Source: a virus. From it: DNA of 64,000 bases. Location: positions 1 through 64,000 of IMG/VR virus record IMGVR_UViG_3300028840_004763. One strand, 5' to 3'. The notes under the pieces were generated by a model, which was not told where the DNA came from, did no database searches, and saw only the letters and a list, made by a program, of their open reading frames with translations. Positions 7,435 to 15,730 of this stretch are shown here, piece by piece (the stretch's first letter is position 1; each line of letters starts with the position of its first letter). Position numbers and translations under genes: made by a program.

Positions 7435-7862
7435 GGTTCGTGGCTTCCATCCTGGTCGTTTTGATGGTTATGCTGCCGCGCGTGGCGCTCAGCGAGGTGC
7501 CGGAAACCATCGAGCTGGAGCATGACGGCCATCCAGGCTACTGGTTCGCGGAGGAGACCGCGACCAAGATGCTCAAGGACCTCAAGGAGCTGAAGCTGCT
7601 GCGCGAGAAGCTGGAGCTGATCGACACGAAACTCGAACTGCGAGACCACCACTTGGAGCTGATCCGGGAGGATCTGCGCATCACCGAGAACATCGGGGAG
7701 AAGTGGCGGCTCGCATTCGAAGAGCAGGCTCAGCTCACTCAGATGTGCGAGGAGGAGAAAGACGCCTGGTACCGGCACCCGGCCCTCTGGGGCGCGGTGG
7801 GCTTCGTGGTGGGCGTTGGAGTTACGGTAGGAATCGGCTACGCCCTGGCGGGCGCGAGATAA
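7431..7862 (+). CDS. Secreted coiled-coil protein with C-terminal membrane segment
   Basis: A 143-residue protein from GTG 7431. Residues 1-21 form a signal peptide with a plausible cleavage after ALS. Residues about 35-105 are a Leu/Glu/Lys coiled coil, and residues about 117-140 are a Gly-rich transmembrane helix. The order resembles a unimolecular or outer spanin, but there is no lipobox cysteine. With the preceding inner-spanin-like gene it could bridge the envelope during lysis. A virion-associated membrane protein is an alternative. Confidence 0.45.
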   Translation: MRFVASILVVLMVMLPRVALSEVPETIELEHDGHPGYWFAEETATKMLKDLKELKLLREKLELIDTKLELRDHHLELIREDLRITENIGEKWRLAFEEQAQLTQMCEEEKDAWYRHPALWGAVGFVVGVGVTVGIGYALAGAR

Positions 7863-7872
7863 GGAGAGCCCG

Positions 7873-8280
7873 ATGTCAGAGGAAGCAACGGTCACTGCCA
7901 AGATCACCTATCCCTCGGTTCCCGGTGGGCCGAATGTCGCGCCGGTCTTCGGGTCTCCGATCATCAATCCGGCTTCGGCGACGGGACCGGTGTTGGAGTT
8001 CAACGAGAAAGTCGAGGGCAACTACATCATCCCGCCTTCCGGGACCGTGGACGTCGACTTCCAGACGCTGTCCAAGGCGAGCTTCGTCTACATCGGTACC
8101 GACCAGCCGATTCGCGTTTTCTTCAACGGTGGCGCGGAGTACATCGACCTGGAGGGTAGCCCGGCAACGGACGAGTCGGGAGGCTGGATCGCGATGTTCA
8201 AGACAGACATCACCGCCGTTCAGATCATCTCGACAGCTCCCATCAACGCAAAGGTCGTTGTCATCCTGCTGGGAGATTGA
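7873..8280 (+). CDS. Small beta-rich virion protein
   Basis: A 135-residue protein, ATG 7873, behind AAGGAGAG. The sequence is beta-rich with no Cys and many Gly/Pro/Ile/Val, suggesting a small jelly-roll or sandwich domain. Its composition and length resemble the tandem pair at 5262-6178, but the similarity is too weak to call homology. It probably forms part of the particle. Family not recognised. Confidence 0.5.
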   Translation: MSEEATVTAKITYPSVPGGPNVAPVFGSPIINPASATGPVLEFNEKVEGNYIIPPSGTVDVDFQTLSKASFVYIGTDQPIRVFFNGGAEYIDLEGSPATDESGGWIAMFKTDITAVQIISTAPINAKVVVILLGD

Positions 8281-8281
8281 G

Positions 8282-8650
8282 ATGCGGCTCGAAGGCATCA
8301 GGACGATCAACTTCTACCGGCTGGCCCAGCAGTGGGCCGTCGACTTCGACCGTCGCCAGCGCATCATGGACAGCATCATGTGGCATCTCGGCGACTACAT
8401 CCAGGCCGATCGTCCCGGGAGGGCCGTCTGGAACAACCTGATGGAGAACAGCCAAGGTCCGGATGTCTATGTCTTCGACGGCAGGGAGTTGCTCGACGAG
8501 AACTTCGACGAGAGCGACGAGCTGATCGAGGGGCTCTGGGAAGTCAAGGAGGACCTCGAACGTCAGCTCGGCTTCGACACACGCCTGCTCGATGACTGGG
8601 CGGTCGAGTTCCGCAACCCGAATCCGGAGGAACGTGAGCTAGCAGCATGA
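8282..8650 (+). CDS. Small acidic structural-operon protein
   Basis: A 122-residue protein; ATG 8282 follows the previous stop by one base, with GGGAG at 8271-8275. The frame is open far upstream, but that part overlaps two confident genes in other frames and is not protein-like. The protein is helical, acidic in its C-terminal half, and overlaps the next start by 4 bases (ATGA). Position before likely neck genes suggests a head-completion role. Function unknown. Confidence 0.55.
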   Translation: MRLEGIRTINFYRLAQQWAVDFDRRQRIMDSIMWHLGDYIQADRPGRAVWNNLMENSQGPDVYVFDGRELLDENFDESDELIEGLWEVKEDLERQLGFDTRLLDDWAVEFRNPNPEERELAA

Positions 8651-9570
8651 TCATCCAGCCTGGCATGGAGGAACCGTCTGTTGCGGCCATGATCGAGCTG
8701 GCTCGGACGAACTCGAAGCGCCGGGTCGACATCGAGCTGCGCAATGCCGCCGGAGAACTCGTCGACATCAATGCCAGCACACCGGCCAGTGGCGATCCCG
8801 AGGGTGAACTTGACCTCGAAGTGACCGACCTGGGGGGCAATTCACTCTTCATCGAGGCTTATTATCCCCCGAGTGACGCGCCGAGTGCGACGGACCGTAT
8901 CAAGCGGCCTTCTGCCGGGAAGTACTACATCACCTGGGGTGAAGAAGACGACGAGACCGAGACGGCTCAGCGGTTGCTGTTCAACTGGCACAGCCGGGAG
9001 GACGCCAGCTCCGAGGATGTCTACCGGACTCAGGTCCTGGACATTGTTTCGCCGCGCGTGCTCTCGCTGCTGCCGTCTCTTCGGGTGATGATCGACAAGG
9101 TCATCAAGCCGAATCTGCCGGAGCAGTACTGTTTCCTGGGCTACACAGACGGGATGCTGCTCCTGTTCTTGCGTCTCGGGTTGAATATGATCAACGAGGC
9201 CCAGCCGTACCCGACCTGGGTATCGCTGGAGTATTTCCCCATCGAGATGTTCTCGAACATCTTGATCAAAGCCGCGATCTACCAGGGCATCACGAGCCAG
9301 TTGCTCTTCAGCATCGATACGGACGTGCCCCAGTACAGCGATTCGGGACATTCCTTCGTACTTCAGCACGCCACTCCGTTTGCCGGCTATCTGAGCCACT
9401 TGAAGTCGGAGTTGGACATGGCGATTCCGAACTTCAAGCGCCACTTCGTGAACAGCGGCACGATGAGCGCCGAGGTGAGAATGGACATGGCCTTTTCCAT
9501 GCTCCTTGCTTCTGCGCCTTACGGCAGCTTGTTCCGCAACCTCTGGCCTGGCGGCGTCTCGGGGGTCTAA
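8647..9570 (+). CDS. Structural protein, possible neck/head-tail connection
   Basis: A 307-residue protein with an N-terminal beta-rich domain (residues about 25-120) and a helical C-terminal domain. It contains hydrophobic stretches such as MLLLFLRLGLNMINEA, but these are not long enough for a sure transmembrane helix. It is coupled to its neighbours by overlap. The order of virion genes (head, this block, then tail terminator candidates and sheath) suggests a connector or neck function. No family is recognised. Confidence 0.5.
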   Translation: MIIQPGMEEPSVAAMIELARTNSKRRVDIELRNAAGELVDINASTPASGDPEGELDLEVTDLGGNSLFIEAYYPPSDAPSATDRIKRPSAGKYYITWGEEDDETETAQRLLFNWHSREDASSEDVYRTQVLDIVSPRVLSLLPSLRVMIDKVIKPNLPEQYCFLGYTDGMLLLFLRLGLNMINEAQPYPTWVSLEYFPIEMFSNILIKAAIYQGITSQLLFSIDTDVPQYSDSGHSFVLQHATPFAGYLSHLKSELDMAIPNFKRHFVNSGTMSAEVRMDMAFSMLLASAPYGSLFRNLWPGGVSGV

Positions 9571-9744
9571 ATGCCGGTCAAGGAAATCAAGATCGACCTC
9601 TTCGACGGTAGTCGGGAGGGGAACAAGAAGTTCGCCAACTTGCTGGATCCGGGGAAGTGGCAGCAACTGGTGTCCGAGTACGATGAGGGACGCGGTGAGC
9701 AGTCTTTGGATGATCTTCTTGCGGAGCTGATTGAGAGTCGATGA
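9571..9744 (+). CDS. Very small conserved-looking protein
   Basis: A 57-residue frame from ATG 9571, directly after the preceding TAA, ending in a TGA that overlaps the next ATG. It fills what would otherwise be a 170-base gap in a tightly packed operon. The product is charged and helical (for example QQLVSEYDEGRGEQSLDDLL). No motif or membrane segment is seen. Function unknown. Confidence 0.5.
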   Translation: MPVKEIKIDLFDGSREGNKKFANLLDPGKWQQLVSEYDEGRGEQSLDDLLAELIESR

Positions 9745-10841
9745 ACAACGGTGGGTGTGAAGAAGCCGGCAACGGCAACGGGACTGGAAATGGCAACGAC
9801 GGGGATGCCGTCTGCGGCCAGGACACGGCGACCAAGGGTTGCAAGGTTCCCGGTGCCCACATGGCGGTGGGCTACTGGGGGCGCGATATTCATGCTCAAA
9901 TCTTTGCCAACCAGGAACACGCCCGCCAACGCGCGCTCCTGACGGAGCAGATCCTGGCAGGTTCGATTCGCGCGGCTCTCTGGAGGGGTGTCACCGAAGG
10001 ACCGCAGTGCGCTTGTTACAAGGAGAGCAACCAGCAGGCCGACAGGAAGTGCGGGGCCTGTCACGGCGTCGGCATCGTGCCTGGCTACGTGAAGTTCGGT
10101 TACGAGACTTTCTGGCTCTCCGGAAGCGACCCAGACGCCACGCTGACGGACGTACACCTCACCCAAGGGTGGAAGTCGTCCAAGGTCATTCTCGCGGACG
10201 GAGCGGTCACTGGTGTCATCGAGAGCGTCGACATGTCGTTCAATCGGGACGCTTTCGGATCGGCCTGGTCGGCGCAGGCGCTCTACTTCTTGCCGGAGGA
10301 GTCCGAGTCCTCGGTGGTGGTCGAATACTCGTTGGACGGCGGAGACACCTGGGCATCCCTGGATACCTTGTGCTCGGTGAACCCGACCAGCGGCACCATT
10401 CGGTTTCGGGCGACTTTGAACCGGGATTCAGTGGACGTGATCTCTCCACAGTTCGAGATCATCAGGGCTCGCTTCGCGCGGCTGCCGCTCTCGCATCCGT
10501 CTGCGGGTCAGTACCGGATGGGTCCTTGGATCCTGATCATGCGCGAACCACCCAAAACACGGGCTCGCAAGTACGAATACGGTGATATCCCGGTCGAGGA
10601 TGGCCTCTCGTTCTGGACCGCCGGACTCGCTTTCTTCGATCCGACAATCGAGATGGGTAGCCAGGATGAGTTGCTCAAAGGTCCGTTGGCCTTCATCGAA
10701 GTCTTGGATGGCGCTCGGATAGGTTCGCGCTATGTGACGACATCTTGGCAGAACTCTGATCCGTTCGGATACATCCTGGTTTCGCAGACCTTCGAGATTC
10801 GCATCGCGGATCCGGCAGGCCCATTTCATTTGGTGTGGTGA
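9741..10841 (+). CDS. Structural protein with a four-Cys zinc-binding-like motif
   Basis: A 366-residue protein. The N-terminus is a Gly/Asn/Thr-rich flexible stretch (residues 1-25). Residues about 90-113 hold CACYKES...KCGACHG, a CxC plus CxxC arrangement that resembles a DnaJ-type or rubredoxin-like zinc knuckle. The rest is beta-rich, with a probable fibronectin/Ig-like domain around 190-240. It lies in the neck/tail-completion block and overlaps the next gene. Function unknown. Confidence 0.5.
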   Translation: MNNGGCEEAGNGNGTGNGNDGDAVCGQDTATKGCKVPGAHMAVGYWGRDIHAQIFANQEHARQRALLTEQILAGSIRAALWRGVTEGPQCACYKESNQQADRKCGACHGVGIVPGYVKFGYETFWLSGSDPDATLTDVHLTQGWKSSKVILADGAVTGVIESVDMSFNRDAFGSAWSAQALYFLPEESESSVVVEYSLDGGDTWASLDTLCSVNPTSGTIRFRATLNRDSVDVISPQFEIIRARFARLPLSHPSAGQYRMGPWILIMREPPKTRARKYEYGDIPVEDGLSFWTAGLAFFDPTIEMGSQDELLKGPLAFIEVLDGARIGSRYVTTSWQNSDPFGYILVSQTFEIRIADPAGPFHLVW

Positions 10842-12016
10842 TGGCGAACGATTTCTCAGAGCCGCGTGAATATCGACCGGCGGATCCCTACGATCCGAAG
10901 GATCCTCCTCGTTTCGGACAACTCATCGAGACGACCAAGGACGCGGTTGCCTCCGAACTTCGGAGATTCTTTGATTATCGGTCCCAGACTATGCGGGCCA
11001 AGATCTCAGAAATACCTACTATCGAGAAGTTCGCGCACATGGGGAGTGGGTCGACCGAGCGCAGCATGGAGACGGTGATGAACCTCATCATGTCCCAGGC
11101 TGACACTCCGGATCGATTTCCAATGATTGCCATCACTTCTGCCTCGATGCGGGAGAAGCGTTTGAGCATCGGGGGCAACTTCGCCTCGGACGGCCAGTAT
11201 CCTTCCAGCGTGCAGGGCACGACGCAGGGAAATGTCGATCTCAATCCCGGTTGGACGCTCCAGCTGAAGACCTATCCCTATGCCAACAGCCGAGATCCTG
11301 AACTTCGAGAGATTGCCGAAATCTCTACCATCTTGTTCGAGGAAGTCATCTTCGGAGACATCCACAACGCTTCTCCCGAAGACGTGGCGGCGGCGATCAA
11401 CATGCAGGCGCTCTTCTACCACGCGGTCACGACTCCGGATGGATTCATGCGGATCGTAGCCGGCGGTCCTGCGGCGTCGGGGGTTCCTAACTCCATCGAG
11501 ATCATCGGGGGTGATCCGGAATGCCTGGCGGCGCTCGGGTTCACGGTAGGGCAGTACGATACCTATGAAAATCTGGAGAATCCTCCGAAGCAGCGTTTCG
11601 TGGTGGCGGCAGAGATGACCATCAACATCGACGTGGTCACGGATTCTCTGAATACCCGGACCGAGCTGGCGGATCTTGTCTACGATTATTTCGCGTTCTA
11701 CATGGAGCGTCAGTACTTCCAGATCATCGGGAGATCCTACTACAATCCTGACCTCGAACCTCCCGAGTGGTACCAGCTTATCCTCAAGGGCGAGTTCAAC
11801 TGGGCCGGCGAGTATGCCACTCCGAGGGCTGGTGGCGACCAGCGCGAGCAGATATACTCCATCCGGGGTTCGGTACCTTTGATCGCTGTCGACTTCGTCA
11901 ATCGGGACGTCAATCGTGGTACCGCTACCTGGATAAAGCCCGAGAATGTTGTGTATAATCCGGAACTTCCCTCCGGAGACTACTACAATGTCCACCGGAT
12001 CGACCTCGAAGAGTAG
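10841..12016 (+). CDS. Structural protein before the sheath, possible tail terminator/completion
   Basis: A 391-residue protein. ATG 10841 overlaps the preceding TGA; two in-frame GTG codons six and three bases upstream are less likely. The protein is alpha/beta with no membrane segment and has strongly conserved-looking central strands (RFVVAAEMTINIDVVT). It is the last gene before the sheath, where myoviruses usually encode tail terminator or completion proteins. The next gap holds a promoter candidate, so this gene may end an operon. Family not recognised. Confidence 0.5.
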   Translation: MANDFSEPREYRPADPYDPKDPPRFGQLIETTKDAVASELRRFFDYRSQTMRAKISEIPTIEKFAHMGSGSTERSMETVMNLIMSQADTPDRFPMIAITSASMREKRLSIGGNFASDGQYPSSVQGTTQGNVDLNPGWTLQLKTYPYANSRDPELREIAEISTILFEEVIFGDIHNASPEDVAAAINMQALFYHAVTTPDGFMRIVAGGPAASGVPNSIEIIGGDPECLAALGFTVGQYDTYENLENPPKQRFVVAAEMTINIDVVTDSLNTRTELADLVYDYFAFYMERQYFQIIGRSYYNPDLEPPEWYQLILKGEFNWAGEYATPRAGGDQREQIYSIRGSVPLIAVDFVNRDVNRGTATWIKPENVVYNPELPSGDYYNVHRIDLEE

Positions 12017-12030
12017 TCTTCTTCCCCGTC

Positions 12031-12061
12031 TTTAGATTCCCGACGACTGTCGAGATATAAT
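12031..12061 (+). promoter_or_regulatory. Candidate promoter before tail sheath
   Basis: TATAAT at 12056-12061 is a perfect -10. The -35 is weak (TTAGAT at 12032-12037, 18-base spacer). CTTTAGATTCCCGAC (12030-12044) is shared with the promoter candidate before 5262. A small inverted repeat CGAC-GACT-GTCG occupies 12041-12052. It would drive the sheath/tail operon. Confidence 0.45.
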
Positions 12062-12090
12062 AATCCGAGATTCAAGGGAGGTTCATCCAA

Positions 12091-14586
12091 ATGGCCATCT
12101 CGATTTCGAAATACGTCGATCCGGGCGTGTATATCCAAGAAGTGATCGCTCCTGGAGCGGTTTCTGTTTCTTCAGAACGCGTCATGTGCATCGTCGGGAT
12201 CGCGCCTCGGACTCGTCGCGAAGTCGATGAACCCATCACTCGCGGGAAGGTATACGAGGAGACGCTCACCGTTGCCGCCTCGACTCCTCACACGGCCCAG
12301 CTGGTGAACGTGTCGAATCGGGACCGCAACGAGGCCAAGCTGTACCTGAACGGCAATGAGCTGGGTCTGGGAGACTGGTGGTTCCTGTCGGCCTATCTCG
12401 TAGGGAACGAGTGGGCGGGCGCGACCATCGATGTTTCCAGTGGTACCGGAACGGCGCAGTACTTCACCATCTCCCTCGACGGCAAGCGCGTGGTCACCCT
12501 CGACATGAACGCAGCGGTGACGGCGGTCGGTGGCGCTCCGGCTGCGGCCACGGCCACCGATATCTGCGACGCCATCAACTACGAGCTGGGCAACGCCGCC
12601 GGTACGTACTATTCGGATTACGGTGCGGATTATGCCGGCGTGGCGACCCATGCGACGGGGGCCGTGAACGAGATCATCACGATCGCGTCGCCGAGCACGA
12701 CTCCGGCCTCGGATGTCAAGGTGTTCCTGTCCTTGGCGACCACCAACGACGGCGCGTCGGAGATTTCAAACGCCGCGTGGGTTCCGACCGCGACGGCAGG
12801 CATCCAGGCCTCGACCTGGATCCAGATCAAGGACGAGAGCTATATCTCGACCGCGACCTACACCCTCGACTACATTGCCATCGACATCCTGACCGATGTT
12901 CTGGCCAGCGCCACGGCGACCACGCCGCTCGACAAGATCGTCAACGTCGGGACCTACCCCGGCGGCACCTCGTTCACGAAGAACACCGACTACCAGGAGA
13001 CGGGTAACACCCTCGACTGGACCAGCACCGTCTGGGCCAATTCGACGATCACCGGTCTCACCGGTCCCTACAACATCACCGCAGCGACGAACGACAAGCT
13101 CTACCTTTCCATCAACAGCGGCACTCCGATCACCATCACGCTGACCGCAGGCGTCGGGCGCACCGCGACCCAGATCGCCGCTGACATCAACACGGCTCTG
13201 AACGCATCGACCTACTACGGTCCGGCCTACGCGCACGTCGCTTCCGATGACGGCTTCGGAGCGATCAAGCTCGACGTTCCCGATCCTTTCGAGAACTTCC
13301 CGCAGCCGAAGGGAGCGTCCTCGTCCATCGAGTTCTTGGATACGTCCGACAACTCCTTCGCCACCCTCTTCGGCACGATCACGCTGCCCTACGAGGTCTA
13401 CGGCGTCGGGCTGCGGCCCGAGTTCGGCGCGGAATATTTCGCGACCTACGACTACACGCGGCCCTCCACCGACTACGAGACGGCGCACCGCGTGTTCGAT
13501 CCGGACCAGCTCTACGAGTACACGTCTCCGTTGACCCTCGACAACTACCTGCGCAACAAGCTGTGCATTGCGGGCGAGGTCGCCTTCGAGAACGAGGCGA
13601 ACAGCGTCTGGCTCGTCCAGATCAACGACTCGACCACGCCGGGCATCCCGACCCAGAACCAGATCAACGCCGCCATCGACGTCTGCGAGGAGAAGAAGGG
13701 CATCACCGAGATCGTGGTGCTCGACACCGCTCGGGCGACGGCGGTCTACACGATGCAGCACGTTTCCGAGCAGTCGTCCATGCTGGAGAAGCATTATCGG
13801 CGCGGCTGGTACGGGATGGCCCGTGATACCGATCCTGGCGATCCGGACACACCGGACACGTTCATCTACCGGTCGACGCAGGTTCTCCAGCCGGGGAACA
13901 CGTCGCCGGGTCGTGGTCGTCACGTTCTCTGCGCGCCGGGCGATGTCGAGCGCACCATCACGCTGGATACCCAGCAGGAGATCACGCTCGAACTCGACGG
14001 TACCTACCTCGCGACCGCCGTCTGCGCTGCGTTCACGGCCCTCCCGAGCCCGTCCAGCGCTCTGATCGGCAAGTTCGTCAAGGGTTTCAACGAGGAGGGC
14101 TTCGGGACGTACCTGCGCGGCGAGCGGCATGCGATGGCCGACAAGGGCGTCACGGTTGTGACCTTGGACGCGGGTCGCTTCGTGCTGCTCGATCCGTTGA
14201 CCACCGAGGCCGGGGGCGGCAAGGTCGTCCAGTTCGAGGAGCCGTCCGCGAGCGCCCAGAAGGACGCCGTCACCGACACCATCGACAACTTGGTGTCGAC
14301 CAACCTCGTCGGCGTCGTACCGGATGATCTGGCGGACTTCATCTCGGACGTCAAGAAGTGGATCATGATCGGGCTGCTCGCCCAGATCAACGCCGGCACC
14401 ATCGCGCCGTACCGCGACGAGGCCGGCTTCCCGAGGGACATCGACGCTTCGAGCGACATCCAGGTGTACCAGTCGAGCACCGATCCTCGCACCTTCTATT
14501 TCAAGTACTGGTTCAACCTGAAGTACCCGGCGAAGCGGTTCTTCGGCGAGTACAGCGTGGATAACCCCTTCTTCGCCCCGGCGTAA
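12091..14586 (+). CDS. Tail sheath protein
   Basis: An 831-residue protein behind AAGGGAGG. The N-terminus YVDPGVYIQEV is the classic opening of contractile tail sheath proteins, and the C-terminal domain (residues about 640-831), ending in the FKYWFNLKYPAKRFFGEY region, is the conserved core that packs around the tube. Between them, residues about 60-500 are beta-rich insertions, including modules near 110-200 and 320-425 with an INTAL/INYEL-type signature also found in the large baseplate protein at 32735. The protein is longer than the 450-700 residues typical of sheaths. It polymerises around the tail tube and contracts during infection. Confidence 0.9.
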   Translation: MAISISKYVDPGVYIQEVIAPGAVSVSSERVMCIVGIAPRTRREVDEPITRGKVYEETLTVAASTPHTAQLVNVSNRDRNEAKLYLNGNELGLGDWWFLSAYLVGNEWAGATIDVSSGTGTAQYFTISLDGKRVVTLDMNAAVTAVGGAPAAATATDICDAINYELGNAAGTYYSDYGADYAGVATHATGAVNEIITIASPSTTPASDVKVFLSLATTNDGASEISNAAWVPTATAGIQASTWIQIKDESYISTATYTLDYIAIDILTDVLASATATTPLDKIVNVGTYPGGTSFTKNTDYQETGNTLDWTSTVWANSTITGLTGPYNITAATNDKLYLSINSGTPITITLTAGVGRTATQIAADINTALNASTYYGPAYAHVASDDGFGAIKLDVPDPFENFPQPKGASSSIEFLDTSDNSFATLFGTITLPYEVYGVGLRPEFGAEYFATYDYTRPSTDYETAHRVFDPDQLYEYTSPLTLDNYLRNKLCIAGEVAFENEANSVWLVQINDSTTPGIPTQNQINAAIDVCEEKKGITEIVVLDTARATAVYTMQHVSEQSSMLEKHYRRGWYGMARDTDPGDPDTPDTFIYRSTQVLQPGNTSPGRGRHVLCAPGDVERTITLDTQQEITLELDGTYLATAVCAAFTALPSPSSALIGKFVKGFNEEGFGTYLRGERHAMADKGVTVVTLDAGRFVLLDPLTTEAGGGKVVQFEEPSASAQKDAVTDTIDNLVSTNLVGVVPDDLADFISDVKKWIMIGLLAQINAGTIAPYRDEAGFPRDIDASSDIQVYQSSTDPRTFYFKYWFNLKYPAKRFFGEYSVDNPFFAPA

Positions 14587-14606
14587 GAAAGGGAGGAGGC
14601 TAAGAT

Positions 14607-15053
14607 ATGCCAGTTCCGAACACGACGATTCGTAGTAGCCACGCGGTATCTCTCCGCGCCGCCGGTACTACCATCGGCCAGATCCAGACCTGGGCACCGA
14701 ACCAGTCTCGGACCGTCACGCCAGCCTACGAGCTTCGGGCGGAGACCTCCGGGGAGGTCATCGAGAACGTGCCCGGCAACGTCACCGGCCTCACCATCCA
14801 GGTATCCCGCTATGACCTGTTCGCGTCGAAGATGGAGCAGGTCTGGGGTACCCCGAAAGCGCTCTGGATGCTCACCGACCAGAACAACAAGATCGAGGTC
14901 GAGGAGAAGTGGAGCAACCCGGACGGCACTAGCGAGAAGTTCATCTACTTCGACTGCTGGTTCAGCCAGCTGGGGCGCAACCTCCAGGCGCAGGGCGACC
15001 GGATCGTGATGGTCAACGCGACGTTGAACTACGCTCGTGTGCGGCCCGTTTAA
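14607..15053 (+). CDS. Tail tube protein 1
   Basis: A 148-residue protein directly after the sheath gene with a strong GGGAGGAGG. Size, beta-rich content and position match myovirus tail tube proteins. Its C-terminal half is nearly identical to that of the following gene (CWFSQLGRNLQAQGDRIVMV). It should form the inner tube through which DNA passes. It is the shorter of two paralogs and is probably the main tube subunit; the longer one could cap the tube or form its ends. Confidence 0.75.
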   Translation: MPVPNTTIRSSHAVSLRAAGTTIGQIQTWAPNQSRTVTPAYELRAETSGEVIENVPGNVTGLTIQVSRYDLFASKMEQVWGTPKALWMLTDQNNKIEVEEKWSNPDGTSEKFIYFDCWFSQLGRNLQAQGDRIVMVNATLNYARVRPV

Positions 15054-15066
15054 GCCGTGAGATGAG

Positions 15067-15675
15067 ATGCCCGTACCCGCCACGCAGATCCGTACCTCTC
15101 ATGCGATCTCGATCAAGGCCGGGAACCAGATAATCGGTCACATCCAATCGTGGGCTCCCAATCAGGCGCGGGCGGTGCAACCGTTCTACGAGATCAGCGC
15201 TGTCGGCACCGGGGAGCCTTTCGAAAACGTTCCCGGCATCGCGACGGGCCTGACGATTCAGATTGGCCGGTACGATCTTTTCACCAACAAGATGGAGGAG
15301 GTGTGGGGGACGCCGAAACCGTTTTGGATGTTGACGGACCAACACAATCCCATCGACATCGAGGAGAAGTGGATTCGCTTCAAGAGCGACAAGGATCCTT
15401 CCATCCCGTGGCTCGACAAGAAGGCGGGAGATCCTTTCTCGTTCGGCAAGAAGCTCAACAAGAAGGTCGAACAGGCCACGGGAGCCATCTTGAGCGCCGC
15501 TGGGGTCAAGGATGATCTGGAGGACGTTCAGGTGGGTGCCGAGTACTACGTCGAGAAGTTCTGGTATTCCGGGTGCTGGTTCAGCCAGCTGGGTCGGAAT
15601 CTCCAGGCGCAAGGTGATCGAATCGTGATGGTGCACGCCACGTTGAACTATACCAAAGTACGAATGATTTCGTAA
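15067..15675 (+). CDS. Tail tube paralog with internal insertion
   Basis: A 202-residue paralog of the tube protein. The first 98 residues and the last 40 align well with it. In between, about 50 residues are inserted (near residues 100-152, including SFGKKLNKKVEQATG). The Shine-Dalgarno is weak, which suggests lower expression and fits a minor tube subunit, tube initiator or terminal ring. Both genes appear functional. A hairpin pair follows the stop codon. Confidence 0.65.
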   Translation: MPVPATQIRTSHAISIKAGNQIIGHIQSWAPNQARAVQPFYEISAVGTGEPFENVPGIATGLTIQIGRYDLFTNKMEEVWGTPKPFWMLTDQHNPIDIEEKWIRFKSDKDPSIPWLDKKAGDPFSFGKKLNKKVEQATGAILSAAGVKDDLEDVQVGAEYYVEKFWYSGCWFSQLGRNLQAQGDRIVMVHATLNYTKVRMIS

Positions 15676-15677
15676 GC

Positions 15678-15710
15678 GGTGCCGTAGGCACCATACCCCG
15701 CTGATGCGGG
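15678..15710 (+). ncRNA. Hairpin pair resembling part of the RNA at 4257-4346
   Basis: Two perfect hairpins follow the tube paralog: 15678-15683 with 15687-15692 (triloop GTA), then 15697-15701 with 15706-15710 (loop TGAT). Stem lengths, triloop, ATA(A)C linker and the CCCGC/GCGGG stem are the same as hairpins 2 and 3 of the capsid-linked RNA. No outer helix and no T-run are seen. It may be a partial copy, or an mRNA stability/attenuation element before the chaperone gene. Confidence 0.45.
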
Positions 15711-15730
15711 AGAGAGGAGCGAAAGCCACC

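Noticed and set aside
12008-12021. GAAGA-GTAG-TCTTC hairpin over a stop codon as terminator
   Set aside because: The stem is short and no T-run follows, so it is not a convincing intrinsic terminator.
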